Below, piece after piece: positions 41,755 to 47,635 of a stretch of 47,635 nt of DNA. The DNA comes from Chitinophagaceae bacterium. Lineage in GTDB: Bacteria > Bacteroidota > Bacteroidia > Chitinophagales > Chitinophagaceae. The notes below the pieces were generated by a model. That model searched no databases. It had not been told where the DNA came from and saw only the letters and a list, made by a program, of their open reading frames with translations. Made by a program: the position numbers and the translations under genes. The first letter of the stretch is position 1, and every line of letters begins with the position of its first letter. Location of the stretch: positions 1 through 47,635 of the forward strand of contig JAEUVM010000099.1 of assembly GCA_016787125.1 (NCBI GenBank), written 5' to 3'.

Positions 41755-43419
41755 TTATACAAAACTGAAACTGTCGCCGTCAAACAAACCCAGGTCGCTC
41801 AGTTTAAGATGTGGTATCACCAGTAACGCCATAAAGGAAAGTGTCATGAACGGAGAGGAAAGCGTGGAGCCGAGTTCCTTCTTTGTCATTTCATCGATCG
41901 CTGTATAATCTGCAGCCACTTTGTACCCATCCTCCATACTCATCAGCCCGGCCACCGGCAACGGCAGTATCATTTCCCTTTTACTGCTCACGGCACTTAC
42001 ACCTCCCTCCTTTTCTATCACGAGGTTTACGGCCCTGCTGATACTATCATCGTCCACACCCACGGCCACAATGTTGTGACTGTCGTGTGCCACGGATGAG
42101 GCGATGGCGCCTTCTTCCAGCCCTGTGTTTTTGATAAAAGCCACAGCCGGTTTGGCCTGCCGGTACCTGTTTACCACCACTATTTTCAATACATCTTTTT
42201 CTGTATTGCCCACCAGGCTGCTGTTATTGTCAGCAAGCAGCGGCGCAACATCCAGCATAAGTTTGTTGGTGATGAGTTGTCCGTCGAGTGCTTCGATCAC
42301 TTCGATGGTTTCTTTGGCCGGCTTCGGATAATGAAAAGCTGAAGCATGAACAGGTTCGCAGGTAAAATTATTCACCGGCTTCGTATCTGCGTTCATGCCC
42401 GCTTCTGTCTTTCGCACAATAAGTGATTGCCCGTTCTCCGCCACCAGTTCACCATTGATGTATGTTTTTATCACTTCAAAATTCACCAGGTCTTTTACCA
42501 AAATAAAATCTGCCGGATCACCCGGCCGCAGCAATCCCACACCCGGTTTATAATGCAATACCGGGTTTACACAAGCCGCTTTTAATACCTTAAACAGATC
42601 CACACCATTTGCCACCGCACGGGCACATAGCTGGTTGATATGACCAAGCACCAAACTGTCGGGATGTTTATCATCACTGCAAAACATCATACTGTCGGGC
42701 CAGTCGTTCAGCAGTCCGATAAGCGCATCAAAATTCCGGGCAGCGCTCCCTTCCCTGATGATCACCTTCATGCCGTATTGCAGTTTATCCAGCGCTTCCG
42801 CTGCAGTGAAGCATTCATGGTCGGTACTGATACCCGCATCAATGTATTGCTTTGCTTTTTCCCCTCTCAGTCCCGGTGCATGTCCGTCAACAGGTTTACC
42901 CAGCCGGTGTGCTGCGGCTATTTTTTTCATCACCTCTTCATCCTTGAACAACACGCCCGGAAAATTCATCATCTCGCTCAGGTATCTTATCTCATCCCTT
43001 TGCAGCAATTGCTCCACATCACCGGCATCCAGCACAGCGCCTGCCGTTTCAAACACGGTGGCGGGCACACAACTGGAAGCGCCAAAATTGAATTTGAACG
43101 GAACAGTTTTGCCATTGCTGATCATAAACTCCACTCCTTCCATTCCGCACACATTCGCTATCTCATGCGGATCGCTGATGGTAGCCACCGTGCCATGCAC
43201 CACAGCCAGCCGGGCAAACTCGGAAGGCACCAGCATGGAACTTTCAATATGCACATGGCTGTCGATAAAACCAGGAAGTAGATAGTAAGCCGGGGCATCA
43301 TCAGGCAGCACCGTTTCTTCCACAGAAACGATGATACCATCCTGTACAGTTACAACAGCCGGATAGATCTTTTGCTGGTGTACATCCGCAAGCAGGCCGC
43401 TTATTGAAAACAACGACAT
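41755..43419 (-). CDS. ade: Adenine deaminase
   Basis: Adenine deaminase converts adenine to hypoxanthine and ammonia. The 554-residue amidohydrolase-family protein has the metal-binding HVHIESS segment following PGFIDS (about residues 49-61), [11 protein letters not shown] and the C-terminal Ade domain with [10 protein letters not shown]. Length and motifs match the bacterial AdeC/Ade family rather than the adenosine deaminase-like type. It is divergent from the large Asp-box protein. Confidence 0.95.
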   Translation of the reverse strand: MSLFSISGLLADVHQQKIYPAVVTVQDGIIVSVEETVLPDDAPAYYLLPGFIDSHVHIESSMLVPSEFARLAVVHGTVATISDPHEIANVCGMEGVEFMISNGKTVPFKFNFGASSCVPATVFETAGAVLDAGDVEQLLQRDEIRYLSEMMNFPGVLFKDEEVMKKIAAAHRLGKPVDGHAPGLRGEKAKQYIDAGISTDHECFTAAEALDKLQYGMKVIIREGSAARNFDALIGLLNDWPDSMMFCSDDKHPDSLVLGHINQLCARAVANGVDLFKVLKAACVNPVLHYKPGVGLLRPGDPADFILVKDLVNFEVIKTYINGELVAENGQSLIVRKTEAGMNADTKPVNNFTCEPVHASAFHYPKPAKETIEVIEALDGQLITNKLMLDVAPLLADNNSSLVGNTEKDVLKIVVVNRYRQAKPAVAFIKNTGLEEGAIASSVAHDSHNIVAVGVDDDSISRAVNLVIEKEGGVSAVSSKREMILPLPVAGLMSMEDGYKVAADYTAIDEMTKKELGSTLSSPFMTLSFMALLVIPHLKLSDLGLFDGDSFSFV

Positions 43420-43505
43420 CGGGTTTGATTTGGATAAAGGTAATTACTAACTTCATTCCGGCCTTTACTGCCGCTTCCGGCAGCACCACACAAACCCAAA
43501 ACAAA

Positions 43506-46500
43506 ATGAAACGATTCCTTCTGCCCGCTCTTATGTTCTTTGCTTTTTGCGCTGCAGCACAAAAAACAAAAACGGCCCCTGTTGCCGCAACCGATAATAC
43601 AGATGAAGTGCTGTATAAAAATCTGAAGTACCGGCTTGTCGGTCCCTTCCGGGGTGGCCGAAGCGGGGCTGTAGCGGGTTCATACAAGTATAAAAACACG
43701 TTCTATTTCGGCGCCACAGGCGGTGGTGTTTGGAAAACAACTGATGCGGGCAGCAACTGGACCAATATCTCGGATAAATACTTTGGCGGCTCCATCGGTG
43801 CCGTGGCCGTGGCACCTTCTGATGAAACCATCCTGTACACCGGCGAAGGAGAAAATACCATGCGGGGCAATGTAAGTGAAGGCCTGGGCGGAATGTGGCG
43901 CAGCGATGACGGCGGAAGATCCTGGAAAAACATTGGCCTGAAAGACGGCCGTCATATCATCCGCATCATTATACATCCCAAAAACCCGGATATCGTTTGG
44001 GTGGCAGCGATGGGCCATTTATTCGGACCCAATGAAGAAAGAGGGGTATTCAAAACCACTGATGGCGGAAAAACCTGGAAACGCACCCTGTTTGTCAACA
44101 ATCAAACCGGCTGCAGCGACCTGGTAATGGAACCCGGCAACCCGAATGTATTTTATGCCGGCACCTGGCGCCTGCTGCGCACTCCTTACTCACTCGAAAG
44201 CGGAGGCGAAGGAAGCGGCTTATGGAAAAGTACTGATGGTGGTGAAACCTGGACAAACATCTCTGCCACCAAAGGTCTGCCAAAAAACACCTGGGGTATC
44301 GTTGGCGTGGGTGTGGCCCCTTCTAACACAGATAAATTATTTGCCCTTATTGAAAATAAAGATGGCGGCCTTTATATGAGCAGCAATGCCGGTGAAAGCT
44401 GGACACTGGTGAGCAGCGACAATAATATCCGGCAGCGTGCCTGGTATTATACCAAAGTATTTGTGGATCCGAAAAATGAAAACAAGGTCTACTGTCCCAA
44501 TGTTGGTTTCATGCGCAGTAATGATGGCGGCAAAACCTTTCAATCCATCAGCACACCACATGGCGATCACCACGATCTCTGGATAGACCCGGAAGATGGC
44601 AACCGTATGATCGTGGCCGATGATGGCGGCGCACAGGTGTCATTCGACGGTGGCAATAACTGGAGCACTTACCTCAACCAGCCCACCGCACAGGTGTATC
44701 GTGTAAGCACCGACAACGCATTTCCTTACCGTATCCTTTGCGGTCAGCAGGATAATACAGCTTTCCGCATCCGCAGCCGTACGTATGGCGGTGCAATCAC
44801 CGCTGCTGATATGGAAGTAACGGCAGGCAGTGAGAGTGGCTATGTGGTGGCCGATCCGCAAAATCCTGATATTACTTATGGTGGCAATTATATGGGAATG
44901 CTCCAGCGGCTCGATCATCGTACAGGCGAAAGCCGCATGATCAATGTATGGCCCATTGACAACATGGGCGCCGGTGCCGAAGCTGCCAAATACCGCTTTC
45001 AATGGAACTATCCCATCTTCTTCTCTCCGCATAATCCAAAGAGACTATATGCTGCCGGCAATCACCTGTTCGTAACAGAAGACGAAGGGAAAAACTGGCA
45101 GATGATATCACCCGACCTTACCACCAACGATAAAAAGAAACAGGCTTCCAGCGGCGGCCCCATCACTCAGGATAATACCAGCGTGGAATATTACTGCACC
45201 ATCTTCACGGCAACAGAAAGTGCCCTGGAGAAAGACCTGCTGTGGACCGGCAGCGATGATGGCCTCGTGCATGTAAGCAGGGACGGTGGAAAGAACTGGG
45301 AGAATGTAACACCCAAAGACTGTCCGGCTTCCATGATGTGGAACTGCATCGAAACCGATCCCTTTACAAAAGGCGCTGCTTATATTATCGGCACCCGGTA
45401 CAAGCTGGATGATTTTCGTCCCTATATCTATAAAACAACAGACTATGGCAAAACCTGGAAACTGATAACAAACGGCATCGGCAGCCAGCATTTTACCCGT
45501 TGTATGCGGGCCGATCGAAAAAAACCAGGATTGCTGTATGCCGGTACCGAATACGGTATGTATATCTCCTACGACGATGGCGCCAGCTGGAAAACATTTC
45601 AGCTCAACCTGCCTGTTGTACCCATCACCGATCTTACCATTAAGAATAACGACCTCATCGTTGGCACACAAGGCAGAAGCCTGTATGTGCTCGACGACCT
45701 GGGTGTGGTTCAGCAACGCAATAACACCATTACCGGCCAACAACTTTTTGTATTTGATGTAAACCCTGCCTTCCGTATGCCCGGTGGTGGCAGAAGACGT
45801 GGCGGTGGCTTCAGCGCCGACGGGCTGCGAAATGCCGGTATGAATCCCCCCAACGGCGTAGTGTTTAATTATTACCTGAAAGAAGTAAATGATTCTACGA
45901 AACTGTCCGTTACCCTCATGGATAAGAACAGGAAAACGATAAAAACATTTGCCACCAATGCTAAAGAAAATAAGATCGATATCAACAAAGGCATGAACCA
46001 GTTTGAATGGGACATGAACTACCCCGAAGCCGAAAAAGTGGATGGACTGATACTGTGGAATGGTTTTATTACCGGACCCAAAGCCGCACCCGGCCAGTAT
46101 TATGCAAAGTTCAAATCTGGCAGCGACTCGACCGAAGTGCCTTTCACCGTGGTGGCCGACCCGAATTATAAGACCTCCCAGGCCGAATACGAAGAGCAGT
46201 TCAACCATCTCATCACCATCCGTGATAAATCGTCAGAAATAATGAAGGCGATCAAAAATATCAGGGATGTACGTCAGCAACTGAACGATTTCAGCGCCCG
46301 TGCCGGCAAAGACCTGCCAAAGGAAATGAAGCAGGAGATCGATTCGATCCAGAAACAACTGACCGCGGTGGAAGAAGCCCTTCACCAGACAAAGGCCAAG
46401 AGCGGGCAGGATGTGCTGAATTACCCCATCAGGCTGGATGATAAACTGTCAAGTATTTACAATGCCTCAGCCGCAGGACAATCAGGTCTCAGCCGCCAGT

Positions 46501-46649
46501 CAAAAGAAGCCTATGCCGAACTGGTGATACAGATCGATGAACAACTGAATAAACTGAAGAAAATACTTTCAGAAGATGTGGGCCGCCTCAACCAGCACAT
46601 ACATGAAAAAGTATTACCGGTGATAGGGCTCAAGCCAGATAATAGATAA
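43506..46649 (+). CDS. Large secreted Asp-box (VPS10/sortilin-like) beta-propeller protein
   Basis: A 1047-residue protein started at the ATG at 43506, where a signal peptide lies (ending CAAA before QKTKT); an earlier ATG at 43404 gives no signal sequence. It carries about eleven Asp-boxes (S/T-x-D-x-G-x-x-W/F type: TTDAGSNW, SDDGGRSW, TTDGGKTW, STDGGETW and others), so the first ~720 residues form two large propellers as in the VPS10/sortilin family often annotated as glycosyl hydrolase. An Ig-like domain follows, and the C-terminal ~140 residues are helical, probably coiled coil. No catalytic residues are clear. There is no sorting domain. Confidence 0.88.
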   Translation: MKRFLLPALMFFAFCAAAQKTKTAPVAATDNTDEVLYKNLKYRLVGPFRGGRSGAVAGSYKYKNTFYFGATGGGVWKTTDAGSNWTNISDKYFGGSIGAVAVAPSDETILYTGEGENTMRGNVSEGLGGMWRSDDGGRSWKNIGLKDGRHIIRIIIHPKNPDIVWVAAMGHLFGPNEERGVFKTTDGGKTWKRTLFVNNQTGCSDLVMEPGNPNVFYAGTWRLLRTPYSLESGGEGSGLWKSTDGGETWTNISATKGLPKNTWGIVGVGVAPSNTDKLFALIENKDGGLYMSSNAGESWTLVSSDNNIRQRAWYYTKVFVDPKNENKVYCPNVGFMRSNDGGKTFQSISTPHGDHHDLWIDPEDGNRMIVADDGGAQVSFDGGNNWSTYLNQPTAQVYRVSTDNAFPYRILCGQQDNTAFRIRSRTYGGAITAADMEVTAGSESGYVVADPQNPDITYGGNYMGMLQRLDHRTGESRMINVWPIDNMGAGAEAAKYRFQWNYPIFFSPHNPKRLYAAGNHLFVTEDEGKNWQMISPDLTTNDKKKQASSGGPITQDNTSVEYYCTIFTATESALEKDLLWTGSDDGLVHVSRDGGKNWENVTPKDCPASMMWNCIETDPFTKGAAYIIGTRYKLDDFRPYIYKTTDYGKTWKLITNGIGSQHFTRCMRADRKKPGLLYAGTEYGMYISYDDGASWKTFQLNLPVVPITDLTIKNNDLIVGTQGRSLYVLDDLGVVQQRNNTITGQQLFVFDVNPAFRMPGGGRRRGGGFSADGLRNAGMNPPNGVVFNYYLKEVNDSTKLSVTLMDKNRKTIKTFATNAKENKIDINKGMNQFEWDMNYPEAEKVDGLILWNGFITGPKAAPGQYYAKFKSGSDSTEVPFTVVADPNYKTSQAEYEEQFNHLITIRDKSSEIMKAIKNIRDVRQQLNDFSARAGKDLPKEMKQEIDSIQKQLTAVEEALHQTKAKSGQDVLNYPIRLDDKLSSIYNASAAGQSGLSRQSKEAYAELVIQIDEQLNKLKKILSEDVGRLNQHIHEKVLPVIGLKPDNR

Positions 46650-46890
46650 TGGATGATAGATAATAGTTTTTCGTGTTGAATTGGAATGGTGTTTTGACAC
46701 CGACATTCCATTTAACTGAACGGTCTTGGCGGCCAATCTAAAATCTAAAATCGTTGCAGGCTCAAGCCAGATAATAGATAGATAATAGATGATAGATAAT
46801 GGATAATAGTTTTTCGTGCTGAATTGGAAAGGCATTTTTTGCTGCTATTCCACTTGGTGGGTAATCTAAAATCTAAAACCCAAAATCCAA
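46627..46890. repeat. 132-bp imperfect tandem duplication with heptamer runs and hairpins
   Basis: Copy A (46627-46758) begins inside the 3' end of the Asp-box gene and copy B (46759-~46890) follows directly. Each has the order GGCTCAAGCC, GATAATA heptamers, TAGTTTTTCGTG, TGAATTGGAA, a hairpin, ATTCCA, AATCTAA heptamers. It is mostly AT-rich. Confidence 0.85.
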
Positions 46891-46899
46891 AATAGAAAA

Positions 46900-47635
46900 T
46901 TACGCCCCCGTTGGCCGTGTGTACTTCCGGGTTCGTTCCTTCATCAGCGCAATGGCCTCTTCCTCATTGGCGAACATGTTGTTTACGTTCACCAGGTTTT
47001 GGGCCAGTTTATCATAGCGCTTCGTCATCAGCCAGATAAAGATGTGGAGGTAGTGTACCCCATCAAACACAAGCACCTTGTCTTCTGCCAGTTTGTCTTT
47101 CAGCCGGAGGTACTCACCGGGAATTTCGGTATAGTGCATGGCTGGTCTTACATGGTGTATGGCATGGTAGCCGTCATTCCAGCATACTTTATTGTACTTG
47201 GTATTGATACAGTTGATGGTATTATCTTCCAGGTCTTCCAGGTTTACAAAAGCATGTTGTGTCCAGTTGCCCAGCATCATCACCACCCTTGCAAATACAA
47301 AAGGAATAATGAATACCATCAACGTCGCCTGCAGGTTTACAAAACACATACCGATGCAGAACAGGTAGAAAGACATTTCGCCATAAGTAAGGCGCATGTA
47401 AAACTTCTTCCTCTTGCGGCTGAAAAAATACATGAACGTATCCCTGAAACCGAGAAGCAGGAACCGGCCGAGATAGGACAGGAAGCCCCGGAGACTGTCA
47501 CGCTGGTAAGGCAAAGTGCTGCTGGCATCTTCCATCATGTTGTTCTCCACATGATGCATACCCATATGGTGTGCAAAATAGGTTTCCGGTGTATGCCCGA
47601 AGAAAGGACACACAAACCAGATCACATAATGAAAC
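46900..47635 (-). CDS. Membrane fatty acid desaturase-type protein, 5' end outside window
   Basis: The frame stays open to the window edge at 47635, so the N-terminal part is missing; about 245 residues are visible. The histidine clusters HHMGMHH and HAIHHVRP are those of the membrane di-iron desaturase superfamily, with two or three hydrophobic segments between them. The product would desaturate or hydroxylate a lipid. The missing part should contain the first HxxxH cluster. Confidence 0.88.
   Translation of the reverse strand, partial: FHYVIWFVCPFFGHTPETYFAHHMGMHHVENNMMEDASSTLPYQRDSLRGFLSYLGRFLLLGFRDTFMYFFSRKRKKFYMRLTYGEMSFYLFCIGMCFVNLQATLMVFIIPFVFARVVMMLGNWTQHAFVNLEDLEDNTINCINTKYNKVCWNDGYHAIHHVRPAMHYTEIPGEYLRLKDKLAEDKVLVFDGVHYLHIFIWLMTKRYDKLAQNLVNVNNMFANEEEAIALMKERTRKYTRPTGA

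Noticed and set aside
45108-46208. 366-residue frame antisense to the Asp-box protein
   Set aside because: Shadow of a well-supported gene on the other strand, with no recognisable domain.

Overview
The window is a chromosomal segment from a member of the Bacteroidota, most probably of the family Chitinophagaceae. Four things point there: a C-terminal type IX secretion sorting domain, the short housekeeping sigma factor, Bacteroidota-restricted families (DUF4836-like, DUF2490-like, a TonB/PstS-like/TPR cluster), and promoter-like boxes of the form TAnnTTTG, sometimes with TTTG 19-20 bp upstream. This is inference from gene content; no rRNA is present. Most genes are housekeeping genes of moderate GC content.

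Layout. 1-5100 (minus) carries complex I genes nuoA-B-C-D-E and the start of nuoF; an unrelated small NTF2-like secreted protein gene, a REP-like double hairpin and an octamer repeat tract sit between nuoE and nuoF. 5176-9129 (minus) is a cell-envelope cluster: TonB, a small membrane protein, a PstS-like lipoprotein and a TPR protein. 9264-13150 (plus) holds a low-molecular-weight phosphatase, hisS and a DUF4836-like protein. 13169-14785 (minus) has a small secreted protein and a thiolase. 14854-18798 (plus) has rlmN, a 110-bp tract of 11-bp repeats, a Spy/CpxP-like protein and two pseudouridine synthases. 18799-19974 (minus) is a methionine/cysteine trans-sulfuration enzyme. 20031-22955 (minus) is a visibly AT-richer accessory run (carboxypeptidase-regulatory-like protein, sterol desaturase family, carboxymuconolactone decarboxylase-like, DUF2490) directly behind a tRNA-Cys.

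23034-32362 (minus) is the most coherent functional block: a metal-efflux-type transporter, OsmC protein and Rrf2 regulator, followed by an assimilatory sulfate reduction operon (peroxiredoxin, APS reductase cysH, cysD, cysN, TauE/SafE transporter) and a TonB-dependent receptor. The peroxiredoxin and receptor promoters carry the same operator-like element (TACCCTAC-N7-GTAGGGTA and a variant) at exactly the same distance from their -7 boxes. I read this as a small sulfur regulon, probably under the neighbouring Rrf2 protein, that includes an outer-membrane receptor.

32371-35182 (minus) encodes two secreted surface proteins. 35404-37875 holds an LptF/LptG permease, an unknown protein divergent from it with overlapping promoters, and a START-like protein. 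38181-41751 (plus) is a core run rpoD, ffh, rpsP, rimM. It is followed by adenine deaminase (minus), a large secreted Asp-box beta-propeller protein (plus), a 132-bp duplicated repeat module, and a fatty acid desaturase cut by the window end. Short-period tandem repeats of 7, 8 or 11 bp recur in at least five intergenic spaces, two of them inside the nuo operon.
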